Origin: Candidatus Saccharicenans sp.
Lineage (GTDB): Bacteria; Acidobacteriota; Aminicenantia; Aminicenantales; Saccharicenantaceae
Assembly (NCBI GenBank): GCA_024653215.1
Contig: JANLFU010000001.1
Coordinates: forward strand, 369,932 to 433,931
Length of the DNA: 64,000 nt
Direction of reading: 5' to 3'
Shown: piece after piece, positions 51,921-60,190 of the stretch
Layout: the number at the start of each line of letters is the position of its first letter
Position numbering within the stretch: the stretch's first letter is position 1
Translations under genes and position numbers: made by a program
The notes under the pieces: model-generated
The model's input: the letters and a program-made list of their open reading frames with translations, nothing else
What the model was told of the DNA's origin: nothing
The model's database searches: none

Positions 51921-52359
51921 AAAAATAATAAATTACCGCGGCTGCTTTATCTGCGGCCAGGACAACCCGGTCGGGCTGAAGCTTGATTTCTTCTTTGACC
52001 GGGAAAAAAAGATGGCCCGGGCCGAGTTCACCCCCGGCCGGGAGCACGAAGGCTACCGCGACCTGCTGCACGGCGGGATAATTTCTTCGCTCCTGGACGA
52101 GGTCATGGCCAAGGCCCTCCTGGCCGAGGAGATTCCGGTGGTAACTTCCAGGCTGACCGTGGAATTCAAGAAACCGGCTCTGATCGGTGACCGGCTCAGG
52201 CTGGAAGGCTGGGTGACCGGTCGCAAGGGCCGGGCTTATTTCACGGCCGGAAAGATGCTGGGAAGCGACGGGCAGGTGGTGGCCGAAGCCAGTGGAGTCT
52301 ATATCCGGGCCGAAGGCGCCCTGATTGAGCTGCTGAGCAAGAGCCTGCCCGATAAATAA
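51913..52359 (+). CDS. PaaI-like hotdog thioesterase
   Basis: A 148-residue hotdog-fold enzyme (thioesterase superfamily). The ATG at 51913 overlaps the stop of the propeller gene (ATGACTGA). Its N-terminal CFICGQDNPVGLKLDFFFD is typical of one PaaI-like subgroup; HGGIISSLLDEVMAKALL holds the HGG-Asp/Glu catalytic region. It probably hydrolyses an acyl-CoA. Strong coupling to the propeller gene is probably a compaction effect and need not be functional. Confidence 0.88.
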   Translation: MTEKIINYRGCFICGQDNPVGLKLDFFFDREKKMARAEFTPGREHEGYRDLLHGGIISSLLDEVMAKALLAEEIPVVTSRLTVEFKKPALIGDRLRLEGWVTGRKGRAYFTAGKMLGSDGQVVAEASGVYIRAEGALIELLSKSLPDK

Positions 52360-52390
52360 GATAAGGTCGGGCTAACAGCCGGCCCGGTCC

Positions 52391-53578
52391 TCAACTTTGA
52401 GCCAGGGCCTGCTCCAGGTCTTCAATCAGGTCGTCAACGTTCTCGCAGCCAACTGACAACCGGATCAGGTCATCGGTGATGCCGGCTTCTTCCTTTTCTT
52501 TTTTTGGAACGGAGGCGTGGGTCATGCTGGCCGGGTGCTGGATCAGGGTTTCGATTCCGCCCAGCGAAACGGCCAGGGTACAGAGCCTGACGCTGTTTAT
52601 CATTTTAAGACCGGCTTCATAGCCGCCCCGTAGCCCGAAGGAAATCATCGAGCCGGGGCCTTTCATCTGCTTTTTCATCAGCTCGTACTGCGGGTGGCTC
52701 TCCAGGCCGGGATAGTTAACCCAGGCTACCCTGGGGTGAGCTTCCAGCCAGGCCGCGATTTTCCGGGCATTTTCCTGAGCCCTTTCCACCCTGAGATGCA
52801 GGGTTCGCAGGCCGCGCAGCACCAGCCAGGCCTGGTGCGGGTCCATGGTGCCGCCGTGCATTCTGAGAACTTTCTGTAACCTCTTGTGAAGTTCTTCATT
52901 TCGGCTGATTATGACCCCGCCCACCACGTCGCTGTGACCGTTTATGAACTTGGTCAGGCTGTGCATGACCACGTCAGCCCCGAGCTCCAGCGGATTCTGA
53001 AGAACGGGGGAGGCGAAGGTATTGTCGACAACAAACAGCAGGTTATGCTCCCGGGCCAGTTCGGCACAGGCTCTCAGGTCGGTGATGGCCATGGTGGGGT
53101 TGGCCGGGCTTTCTACGAACAGCAACCTGGTATTCTTTTTGATTTTTTTCTTAATCTCGGAAATATCTGAAGTGTCGATGAAGTCGGCACTCACTCCAAA
53201 GCGGACAAACTCGGTCTCGATAATGGTTCTGGACGGCCCGTAAAGGGCAGCCGTTCCTATCAGGTGGGCCTCTTTTTCCAGGAAGGCCAGGTAGATGGTG
53301 GAAACGGCGGCCATACCGGTGGCCGTGGCCAGGGCTCCGTAACCCTTTTCCAGGGTGGCCAGGGCTTCTTCCAGGGCCAGGATGGTCGGGTTGCCCAGCC
53401 GGGTGTAGATAAAACCTTTTTCTTTCCCGGCAAACAGGGCCGCTCCCTGCTCGGCGCTTTCGAAGGCGAAGGTGGAGGTCTGGTAGATGGGCGGAGAGAC
53501 GCTCCGGGCTGCCGGGTCGGGATGATAACCGGAGTGGATGATTTCGGTTTCCAGCCTTTTCTTTTGATGTTTGCTCAT
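52391..53578 (-). CDS. PLP-dependent Cys/Met-metabolism lyase (methionine gamma-lyase/cystathionine gamma-synthase family)
   Basis: A 395-residue trans-sulfuration-type enzyme. The PLP lysine lies in MHSLTKFINGHSDVVGGVI; the N-terminal TRLGNPTILALEEALATLEKGYGALATATGMAA and the C-terminal SLGGIETLIQHPASMTHASVPKKEKEEAG are diagnostic. At the position where methionine gamma-lyases have a key Cys (ALYGC), this protein has ALYGPS, so true MGL activity is uncertain and a gamma-synthase or cystathionine lyase is possible. A GGAGCGAGG site precedes the ATG. It converges with the thioesterase gene. Confidence 0.9.
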   Translation of the reverse strand: MSKHQKKRLETEIIHSGYHPDPAARSVSPPIYQTSTFAFESAEQGAALFAGKEKGFIYTRLGNPTILALEEALATLEKGYGALATATGMAAVSTIYLAFLEKEAHLIGTAALYGPSRTIIETEFVRFGVSADFIDTSDISEIKKKIKKNTRLLFVESPANPTMAITDLRACAELAREHNLLFVVDNTFASPVLQNPLELGADVVMHSLTKFINGHSDVVGGVIISRNEELHKRLQKVLRMHGGTMDPHQAWLVLRGLRTLHLRVERAQENARKIAAWLEAHPRVAWVNYPGLESHPQYELMKKQMKGPGSMISFGLRGGYEAGLKMINSVRLCTLAVSLGGIETLIQHPASMTHASVPKKEKEEAGITDDLIRLSVGCENVDDLIEDLEQALAQS

Positions 53579-53697
53579 GTTTAACCTCGCTCCCGGACTG
53601 CCATCGGCAGACCAGGAGGTAATTTTATTCTGGTCTACACTTGCTGTTCAAACAGTCTGTAAGAATTAAGCTAAGATATTTTCTCTATACGAATTCC

Positions 53698-55596
53698 TTA
53701 TTTCCCTCTGGCCAGCTCGATCATCAGCTTGACTTCTTTAATCATTTTTTCGGCGTCGCCTTCAAAGCCGATGCTCTTGAACCGTATCTTGCCCCTGGGG
53801 TCGATAACAAACTTGGTCGGAATGCCCGAAACGCCATAGCTGGCCACCACCTTGTCTTCGGTGTCCATCAGGACGTAAAAGGGATACTGGTTCTTTTCCA
53901 GGAACTCTTTAACCACCTGTTCCTTGTTGGCTTCATCCTGCCAGGTGTTGACAAAGACGAAAGCCACCGACGGGTCCTTCTGGTACTCTTCAACCAGCTT
54001 CTTCATGCCGGGGAAAGAACCCAGGCAGGGACCGCACCAGGTGGCCCAGAAGTCCAGGATGACCACCTTGCCCTGGTAATCGGCCAGTTTAACCACCTTG
54101 CCTTCCAGGTCTTTGAGTTCAAAGGCCGGGGCCGGCTGTTCGACCATCTTTTTCTGCAGTTCGGACCTCAGGGCCTCGGTGGCTCCGGCTTCGAGCTTGA
54201 CCCGGTATTCTTCCCAGCCGCTATCCGAGCCCCTGGCTCCCACGTAGGCCTGTTTGAGCAGGTCCATGAGGTCGGAGCCGGTAAAGCCCTTGCCGGCGGT
54301 GGCTTCCAGGACTTGGATAGCCGGTTCATAGTTTTTGTTCTCCAGCAGGACCCTGGCGTAATCCATGGAGATTCCGGATTGCTCGCCGTTGCTGGCTTCG
54401 TAGGCCTGGCGCAGGGAGTTGATTGCCTCGTTTAACTGGCCCTGCTTCCACAGCAGGTTTCCTTTGAGGCTGAGCATCATGGCGCTCAGGCTGGTCTTCA
54501 TCTCTTCCTGCCATTCTTCCTTGGTGTAATAGGCGGGCTTGTACTTGTCCGGGTTGGCCAGGTGCTCGTTCATCAGGGATATTCCGTTGTCGAGGGCTTT
54601 TAAGGCCAGCGGGGCCTGGCCTTCCTGGTTAGCCTGGTTGGCCACGGCGTAGAAGTAATATGGCTGGGCTTTCAGCCGGTTCTCCTGGAGGAAATTGTTG
54701 GCTTCTTCCAGTTTCTTCTCCTGGAATAGTGACTGGGTGATCATGCCGATTATGGACTCGGTGTACTTGGAGTCTGGGAATTCTTCCTGGAATTTTTTAA
54801 CAAACTCCAGTCTTTGTTTTGGGTCCTGGATGCCCTGGAGCTGCATCACGGCCTGGATCTGGAAGAATTCACCCTTGGGGTTTTTCTGAGCCTGTTCAGC
54901 CAGGGCCATGGCCTTTTCCTGGTTTCCAGTCTGGGCATAAAACCTGTAAAGTGTCACCAGGGTGGAGTCGTCCAGGTCGGGCAGGGTCGAGACTTCTTCC
55001 AGGAAATCCTTGGTCTTCTGTTCCCAGCCTTCTTTTTTGGTAGCCTGAAGGAGGCGCAGGTAGCTGTTGACAAACTCCTTCTTGGTGGCCGGGTTGGCCA
55101 GGAATTCTTCTTCGGTCAGGCGCAGGGCTTCGTTCAGGTCCTGGTTGATGCCCACCAGCTGGCCCCAGGAAGTGTAAGCCAGGGCCAGTCCGGCCTTGTT
55201 ACCGGGCAGGACCTTACCCTCGGGCGTGTACAGGGCAAAGATATAGCCCTTGCCCTGGTTGTTGTCGTCGTTTTCCCGGTCCAGCTTGATCTTGGCCACC
55301 AGGCCGTAGGCCTCTTTATCTATGGTGTAGTTTCCAGTCCATTTCTTGCCGCTTTTCTTTAGTTCAACTGCCTGAACCTTCGGTAATTCTTTGGAATAGG
55401 AATAGATGTAAAGGTTGAAGGCTTCCCGGGAAGCCAGGTTCTTGTCGGCCGGTATATAGGCGAAGGTGACCGTATCACCTGGTTTTGCCTTTTCCGGGGA
55501 CATGGTCAGCTGGGAAGAGGAGCTCTTTCCAGAACAAACCACCAGCGAAAAAGCAACCAGAAAGATAGTAACTGCCAGAGAGAATGATTTTTTCAT
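53698..55596 (-). CDS. TlpA-like thioredoxin-domain lipoprotein with long helical-repeat region
   Basis: A 632-residue protein starting MKKSFSLAVTIFLVAFSLVVCSG, with a lipobox ending at Cys (LVVC). The chosen start at 55596 is supported by a promoter at 55624-55652; an ATG at 55644 would precede the transcript. A beta-domain (SPEKAKPGDTVTFAYIPAD) is followed by tetratricopeptide-like helices (about residues 150-470). The C-terminus is a TlpA/ResA-type thioredoxin domain with WATWCGPC and the cis-Pro segment GIPTKFVIDPRGKIRF. It is likely a periplasmic thiol reductant tethered to a membrane. The DsbD-alpha protein follows upstream in the same orientation. Confidence 0.9.
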   Translation of the reverse strand: MKKSFSLAVTIFLVAFSLVVCSGKSSSSQLTMSPEKAKPGDTVTFAYIPADKNLASREAFNLYIYSYSKELPKVQAVELKKSGKKWTGNYTIDKEAYGLVAKIKLDRENDDNNQGKGYIFALYTPEGKVLPGNKAGLALAYTSWGQLVGINQDLNEALRLTEEEFLANPATKKEFVNSYLRLLQATKKEGWEQKTKDFLEEVSTLPDLDDSTLVTLYRFYAQTGNQEKAMALAEQAQKNPKGEFFQIQAVMQLQGIQDPKQRLEFVKKFQEEFPDSKYTESIIGMITQSLFQEKKLEEANNFLQENRLKAQPYYFYAVANQANQEGQAPLALKALDNGISLMNEHLANPDKYKPAYYTKEEWQEEMKTSLSAMMLSLKGNLLWKQGQLNEAINSLRQAYEASNGEQSGISMDYARVLLENKNYEPAIQVLEATAGKGFTGSDLMDLLKQAYVGARGSDSGWEEYRVKLEAGATEALRSELQKKMVEQPAPAFELKDLEGKVVKLADYQGKVVILDFWATWCGPCLGSFPGMKKLVEEYQKDPSVAFVFVNTWQDEANKEQVVKEFLEKNQYPFYVLMDTEDKVVASYGVSGIPTKFVIDPRGKIRFKSIGFEGDAEKMIKEVKLMIELARGK

Positions 55597-55623
55597 CTGA
55601 AATCCTTTCAATAGGTTTAACTC

Positions 55624-55652
55624 ATTATCCCAGAAAATTGACATTTTGACAA
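55624..55652 (-). promoter_or_regulatory. Sigma70-like promoter of the TlpA-like gene
   Basis: On the minus strand, TTGTCA (55652-55647), 17-base spacer, GATAAT (55629-55624), with a TG just before the -10. The predicted start near 55617 gives a leader of about 20 bases to ATG 55596. Confidence 0.65.
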
Positions 55653-55927
55653 ATGGAGGGGGGCCAGAGGTTGGCTGAATTGGTATCTCTTAATCAATGC
55701 ATTATTTATCCCAGTTAGTAATTATCCCAGGCAAATGGGGATCGGGTCCAGGCGTGGGAGTCAAAATGAAATGCCCTGAAGACCGGGAAAAAGCCCGCGA
55801 GTTGCCTGATTTTCTCTTCGATTATATCAAGGCCGGGCGCGTAATTTCCTGCCTGCGGCCAGAGTGGGGGCAAAAGTCGGCACTATGATTCAAGACTGAG
55901 GACCTGTAGCCTCTGCCCCAGAACAGC
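55653..55927. other. Intergenic gap between the TlpA-like and DsbD-alpha genes
   Basis: With the promoter above, the gap between the two minus-strand genes is about 330 bases. A 63-codon plus-strand frame at 55697-55888 has no ribosome-binding site or recognisable motif and is not called. I see nothing else in the gap. Confidence 0.55.
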
Positions 55928-56443
55928 TCAGGAAGCGAGCTTGATGGTGGCCTTGAAAGGCACGGAGGACGGGCGCAGGCAGGCTTCCTGGTCGCAGGCC
56001 TGGTAGCGGACCTTACCTTCGATTTCCAGGCTGCTGCCGCAGACACCCTCGGCCAACTCAATTTTCAGTTTGACCTTGACCTGGCCTTCGTAAACGGACA
56101 GTGGTTTATCCGAGAATTTGAACTTTTTCTTCCTGGCCTCAGGGAATATGACCTCTTTTAATTCAAGGGCCGGGTCCTTTTTTAACTCAACCGAAGTCGG
56201 TACCAGCAGCTCATCTTCCGGTTTCTGGGAGTTGATATGAAAGCCCGGGGCCACCGTGAGCTCCAGGGTGAGTTCAAAAGTATCGCCGGGAAAGACCGCT
56301 TGTGAAGGAGGAGAAGTCTTTACGGTAACGATTGGATTCTCTTTCTGGCCGGCCGTGGTCTGGATAGGAGAGGCCGAAGCCCGGGGCAAACCCAGGAAGA
56401 GGGCCAGGATCAGGATGGCTAACGGTTCAATCTTTTTTTTCAT
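55928..56443 (-). CDS. Stand-alone DsbD-alpha (thiol:disulfide interchange) domain protein
   Basis: A 171-residue exported protein with signal peptide MKKKIEPLAILILALFLGLPRASA. The mature part is the N-terminal DsbD domain (immunoglobulin-like): FPGDTFELTLELTVAPGFHINSQKPEDELLVPT and the CxxxxxC-type YQACDQEACLRPSSVPF at the end, where the two cysteines of the reactive pair sit. In E. coli this domain is fused to the membrane DsbD-beta and a C-terminal thioredoxin; here it is separate. It may deliver electrons to the neighbouring TlpA-like protein, but the membrane half is not in the window. Confidence 0.82.
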   Translation of the reverse strand: MKKKIEPLAILILALFLGLPRASASPIQTTAGQKENPIVTVKTSPPSQAVFPGDTFELTLELTVAPGFHINSQKPEDELLVPTSVELKKDPALELKEVIFPEARKKKFKFSDKPLSVYEGQVKVKLKIELAEGVCGSSLEIEGKVRYQACDQEACLRPSSVPFKATIKLAS

Positions 56444-56599
56444 CGTTTCTTAACCTATTCATATCATAGATGAAAAGGCCAGTTTTTTCTATTCGTATTA
56501 AGGTCAGACCTTGTTTTATAATTGTTCCGGCGCGAGGCAACACGGTTTGAACTGAAATGGCCAGAAATTTAAGGAACTTTTTTTAGGGGAGAAAGGTTA

Positions 56600-56692
56600 A
56601 TGCTCAAACCAAGAGTTATGCTTCTCTTTTTGTTAGCGCTTGTTTTTTCTGCGGAATATTTAATGTCTGCCACAAATAGGAGAGAAATATGA
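56600..56692 (+). CDS. Small 30-residue hydrophobic ORF coupled to the serpin gene
   Basis: ATG 56600 opens a 30-codon frame (MLKPRVMLLFLLALVFSAEY then LMSATNRREI) whose TGA overlaps the serpin ATG as ATGA. A GGGGAGAAAGG site lies just before it. The sequence is a hydrophobic segment with a short basic tail. It could be a leader peptide, a membrane micropeptide, or a remnant of an earlier serpin start. It is too short to assign by homology. Confidence 0.4.
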   Translation: MLKPRVMLLFLLALVFSAEYLMSATNRREI

Positions 56693-58023
56693 CAAGGATA
56701 ATTAAATCGGGAAAGGTAACCCTGCTGGTTTTGCTGGCCATTGCCTTACTGGCTTTGGCCTGTTCCAGGGAAGATGCGGCCAGTGGAAGGGAAGCGGAGC
56801 TGACCGCCCCGGCGGAGCTTCAGGGAGAGAGCGGCCCTGGGGCAACACCGGAAACTGGCGAAGCAGTGCCAAAGGCTCAGCCTGTCTCAGTCCCGGCTGC
56901 CCGGGTAGTTGGGGCCATAAATCATTTTGCTTTTGATCTCTATTCCTATCTCAAGAAAGGGGAACAGGGAAATCTTTTCTATTCTCCCTTCAGCCTGTCG
57001 GTGGCCATGGGCATGACCTACGAGGGAGCCAGGGAGCAAACGGCCGCGGAGATAAGACAGGTCTTTCATTATCCCGATGATATCAACATTCTCAGGCAGG
57101 GTTTTTCCGAGGTCCTGGCCCGTATAAACAGGAAAGACAAAAAATACGAGCTGCGCGCCGCCAACGCTCTCTGGGCCCAGAAAAATTATCCTTTTCTGCC
57201 TGAATATTTCCAGGCGGTGGAAAAGTACTATGGCGGCCGGGTGACCAACCTTGATTTTGCCGGTGACACCGAAAATTCGCGGCTTATCATAAACCGCTGG
57301 GTGGAGGAACAGACCAACAACCGGATAAAAGATTTAATCCCGCAGGACGTCATAACCCCCCTGACCCGGCTGGTCCTGACCAACGCCATCTATTTCAAGG
57401 GACTCTGGGAAATGCAGTTTCCGAAGAAAGCCACCGCGGAAGCCGATTTTAGAATCAGCGCCGATAAGACAGTGAGAGTTCCGATGATGTTTCTCCAGGA
57501 TGTCGAAGTCAACTATTTCGAGAACGAAGACCTGCAGGCGGTGGAGCTGCCCTACGTCGGCGGAGAAATTTCCATGCTGGTTTTGCTGCCGAAAGCAGAA
57601 CTTTCCCGGGTCGAATCTTACCTGTCATCAGAAAAGCTTGAAGCTCTGAGGGGAATGCTGACCGGTCGGGAAAAGGTTGATATTTATCTTCCCCGGTTCA
57701 AGTTTGAAACCAAGTACCTGATGGGAGGGAAAGAAGGACTTCTGGGCAAAATGGGCATGCCCACGGCTTTTACCATGGCCGCCGACCTGTCCAGCCTGAC
57801 CGGCAGGAAAGAACTTTACATCACCGAAGTGGTGCACCAGGCTTTTGTTGAGGTAAATGAAGAGGGGACGGAGGCGGCCGCGGCCACGGCAGTTATCATT
57901 GGTATCAAGATGGTACAGAGAAAGCCGGTCTTCCGGGCTGACCATCCTTTCATTTTCATAATTCAGGAACGGCAGAGCGGGACTATCCTCTTCCTCGGCC
58001 GGGTGGTCAACCCTGCCAAATGA
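56689..58023 (+). CDS. Lipoprotein serpin (serine protease inhibitor)
   Basis: A 444-residue serpin with lipobox LALAC at the N-terminus, then a spacer rich in Glu, Ala and Gly, then the serpin core. Landmarks are NLFYSPFSLSVAMGMTYEGAREQTAAEI, WVEEQTNNRIKDLIPQDV, LVLTNAIYFKGLW and VVHQAFVEVNEEGTEAAAATAVIIG (the hinge). Aligned to antithrombin, the predicted P1 is Lys407 with Met408 as P1', which suggests inhibition of trypsin-like proteases. Distal FRADHPFIFIIQERQSGTILFLGRVVNP is standard. The mature protein should sit on a membrane, probably guarding the envelope from proteases. Confidence 0.93.
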   Translation: MTRIIKSGKVTLLVLLAIALLALACSREDAASGREAELTAPAELQGESGPGATPETGEAVPKAQPVSVPAARVVGAINHFAFDLYSYLKKGEQGNLFYSPFSLSVAMGMTYEGAREQTAAEIRQVFHYPDDINILRQGFSEVLARINRKDKKYELRAANALWAQKNYPFLPEYFQAVEKYYGGRVTNLDFAGDTENSRLIINRWVEEQTNNRIKDLIPQDVITPLTRLVLTNAIYFKGLWEMQFPKKATAEADFRISADKTVRVPMMFLQDVEVNYFENEDLQAVELPYVGGEISMLVLLPKAELSRVESYLSSEKLEALRGMLTGREKVDIYLPRFKFETKYLMGGKEGLLGKMGMPTAFTMAADLSSLTGRKELYITEVVHQAFVEVNEEGTEAAAATAVIIGIKMVQRKPVFRADHPFIFIIQERQSGTILFLGRVVNPAK

Positions 58024-58035
58024 TTTGTTTGCGAA

Positions 58036-58063
58036 GCCGCTGAATTAATAAATTAGAAGCGGC
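58036..58063 (+). terminator. Hairpin after the serpin gene
   Basis: GCCGC (58036-58040) pairs with GCGGC (58059-58063); an inner AATT/AATT also pairs. GATATTTTC follows. A weak intrinsic terminator is possible. Confidence 0.35.
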
Positions 58064-58144
58064 GATATTTTCAGTGGTGGCTGCGGCTAATCGCCTGGAA
58101 ATTTCCCGCCAGGAATAGGCCGCACTGCTCGGAACCTTCAAACT

Positions 58145-58173
58145 TTGAAATCGAAAAATTATACAAATAAAAT
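58145..58173 (+). promoter_or_regulatory. Promoter of the 6-bladed propeller gene
   Basis: TTGAAA at 58145-58150, exactly 17 bases, TAAAAT at 58168-58173. The AGGAGGTAATAG ribosome-binding site and ATG 58232 follow. Confidence 0.65.
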
Positions 58174-58231
58174 ATTAAAAAGAATGAAAAGCAGCTAAAA
58201 GGGATCTGTTTCTCTCAGGAGGTAATAGAAG

Positions 58232-59326
58232 ATGAAAAATTACCTCAAGGTTCTGAAGAAGACATCATTGATAATTCTGGTTTGGGGTTCAGTTGTTTTC
58301 CTGGCCGCGGCCCAGGAGATGATAAGGAACCCGAGAAAACCGGTCAACCCGAATGCCGGCCGGATTCTTAAAGCAGAAAAAATCTGGCAGGTTGGGGACC
58401 GGGCGGGTTCATATTATTTTAGGTATCCACACCGCCTTCGTGTGGCTCCTGACGGCTCGATATTTATAGCTGACCAGGAGCAGCTCCTTAAATTTTCTGC
58501 CGGAGGCCAGTTTCTGGCGAACTTTTATAAGAAAGGGCAGGGGCCGGGTGAGATTGCCGATTACTTCAGCTATCATCTCTATGGAGAAAGTCTCTTTGTC
58601 TATGATTCCGTGGCCAATAAAGTCATTCATATGAATCTGGAAGGACAGCTCATCAAGGAGGTTAAGCTCGAAAAAGGGCCATACAACGGCTTCTACGGGG
58701 TCAGCGGTGGCTTACTTGTTTTTGTCAAGATGACTTATCCTCCCCCTGAAAAAAGGACGGGAGGCCTTCATGATGTGATCTGTTCTGTGAGGCTGCTTTC
58801 CCCCGACGGGAATGAGGAGAAAGAAGCCTGCGTGTTCAAGATGAAAACCTTTATGGCTCCCCAGGCCATGGCCAGCTGGGATCCATTGCACGTACTGCTC
58901 GGTCCTGACGGCCGCAAGCTTTATGTTAACCATGCCAGGAATTACCTTCTTGAAGTCTTTGACCTGGAAACTGGGCGCCTGCTGTTCAGCTTTAACCGGG
59001 ATTATTCGCCTGTGAAATACGTGGCCGACCCGGGGCGTCTTGAATTTATGAAAAGGTATAACTTTCCGGAAATAAAATATGATATTGATATCCGTGGTTT
59101 ATTTTCGGACGGAAAATATATCTGGGTGCAGACTTCAACCGAAAGCGAGGAGGGGTATGACCTGTTTGATGTTTTTGATGACCGAGGCCGCTTTATAGAT
59201 AGCTTCTACTCCGGTCTTAAGGGTTCGGTGCTGGCGGTATACGATAATTATATCTTTGCCCTGGAAAGGGATGAAAAGGACAATCTGTTTCTTGGAAAAT
59301 ATCGTCTCGTGGACCAGATCAGGTAG
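58232..59326 (+). CDS. Secreted 6-bladed beta-propeller protein (NHL/TolB-like)
   Basis: A 364-residue exported protein with N-terminal LIILVWGSVVFLAAAQ. Blades are visible as repeated GSIFIADQEQLLKFSAGGQFLANF, ESLFVYDSVANKVIHMNLEGQLIKEVKL and RKLYVNHARNYLLEVFDLETGRLLFSF. The pattern is that of the NHL-like 6-bladed proteins (BF3872-type) seen in Bacteroidota and Acidobacteria-like genomes. Function is unknown. It is monocistronic between the serpin and lexA genes. Confidence 0.78.
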   Translation: MKNYLKVLKKTSLIILVWGSVVFLAAAQEMIRNPRKPVNPNAGRILKAEKIWQVGDRAGSYYFRYPHRLRVAPDGSIFIADQEQLLKFSAGGQFLANFYKKGQGPGEIADYFSYHLYGESLFVYDSVANKVIHMNLEGQLIKEVKLEKGPYNGFYGVSGGLLVFVKMTYPPPEKRTGGLHDVICSVRLLSPDGNEEKEACVFKMKTFMAPQAMASWDPLHVLLGPDGRKLYVNHARNYLLEVFDLETGRLLFSFNRDYSPVKYVADPGRLEFMKRYNFPEIKYDIDIRGLFSDGKYIWVQTSTESEEGYDLFDVFDDRGRFIDSFYSGLKGSVLAVYDNYIFALERDEKDNLFLGKYRLVDQIR

Positions 59327-59503
59327 GGCAATCAACAGGCAGAAGAAGTCTGGAAGTTCATCCCGGCCCCGGTTAGTTGGTCAATATCAACAAAATATAA
59401 GGGGAGGAGACCTCGTTTGACTGCTTTCGGACCCGGGCCCGGTTTCAAAGCCGGATTTTGATTCCCGGTCGGGTGGCCGCCGGTCTATTGTTTAAATTTT
59501 TGC

Positions 59504-59532
59504 TTGACAAAGCCCCGGGCCGGCGTTATTTT
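59504..59532 (+). promoter_or_regulatory. Promoter of lexA
   Basis: TTGACA at 59504-59509, 17-base spacer, TATTTT at 59527-59532. The predicted transcript start near 59539 lies inside the first lexA codons, so the mRNA is probably nearly leaderless. Confidence 0.6.
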
Positions 59533-59536
59533 ATAA

Positions 59537-59558
59537 ATGGTGAACAAAATGGTTAACA
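59537..59558 (+). promoter_or_regulatory. Direct-repeat LexA operator candidate at the lexA start
   Basis: ATGGTGAACA (59537-59546) and ATGGTTAACA (59549-59558) are direct repeats with a 12-base period, differing at one base. They cover the predicted transcription start. Direct-repeat boxes are known for alphaproteobacterial LexA (GTTC-N7-GTTC), so autoregulation here is plausible but unproven. Confidence 0.4.
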
Positions 59559-60163
59559 GGATTAAAAGAGCTTTAACCGGAAGGCAGAAGGAAATCCTGG
59601 AAAAAATCCAGGAATTCATCCTGGAACACGGCTATGCGCCCACGGTGCGGGAGCTGGGGCAGCTGGTTGGCCTGAGCAATCCCTCGGCTGTCTTCAAGCA
59701 CCTGCTGAGCCTGGAGAGGAAAGGCTACATCAGGCGGGAAGGCGGCGAGGTCCGGCTGGCTCAGGCGCCTGATGCGGTAAGCGCCGTGCGCCTGCCCCTG
59801 GTCGGCCTGGTTCCGGCCGGCACCCCCCGCGAGATGTTTGACACCCTGGGCGAAACGGTGGAGGTTCCGAGCTGGTTTGCCGGGCGAAAGCGGGGCAACC
59901 TTTTCTGCCTGCGGGTTACGGGGAAGAGCATGATCGATGCTTACATAGATGACGGGGATCTGGTGGTTATCGAGCGGACGGACACGGCCAGCTCGGGCGA
60001 GATGGTGGTGGCCCTGCTCGAGGACGGCTCGGTCACCCTGAAGCGCCTGCGCCGGGAGAAGGACCGGGTGCTCCTGGTCCCGGAAAACCCGGCTTTCCGG
60101 CCGATTGAAGTCCGGGAGCTGCGGATTGTCGGTCGGGTGGTCGGCGTCATCCGCAAGTACTGA
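59537..60163 (+). CDS. lexA: LexA repressor of the SOS regulon
   Basis: A 208-residue repressor-protease. The N-terminal winged helix (LTGRQKEILEKIQEFILEHGYAPTVRELGQLVGLSNPSAVFKHLLSLERKGYIRR) is followed by the self-cleavage site A94-G95 (LVPAGTP), the catalytic Ser131 (VTGKSMIDAYI) and Lys169 (SVTLKRL). RecA-stimulated cleavage would derepress the genes it controls. The likely start is ATG 59537 or, given the promoter, 59549. The Y-family polymerase gene starts 27 bases downstream, so lexA heads an SOS cassette that it likely represses itself. Confidence 0.96.
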   Translation: MVNKMVNRIKRALTGRQKEILEKIQEFILEHGYAPTVRELGQLVGLSNPSAVFKHLLSLERKGYIRREGGEVRLAQAPDAVSAVRLPLVGLVPAGTPREMFDTLGETVEVPSWFAGRKRGNLFCLRVTGKSMIDAYIDDGDLVVIERTDTASSGEMVVALLEDGSVTLKRLRREKDRVLLVPENPAFRPIEVRELRIVGRVVGVIRKY

Positions 60164-60190
60164 TTTTTTTTTGAATTCGGGGGACGAAGC

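Noticed and set aside
55697..55888. 63-codon plus-strand frame upstream of the TlpA-like gene
   Set aside because: No ribosome-binding site, no signal peptide and no recognisable pattern.
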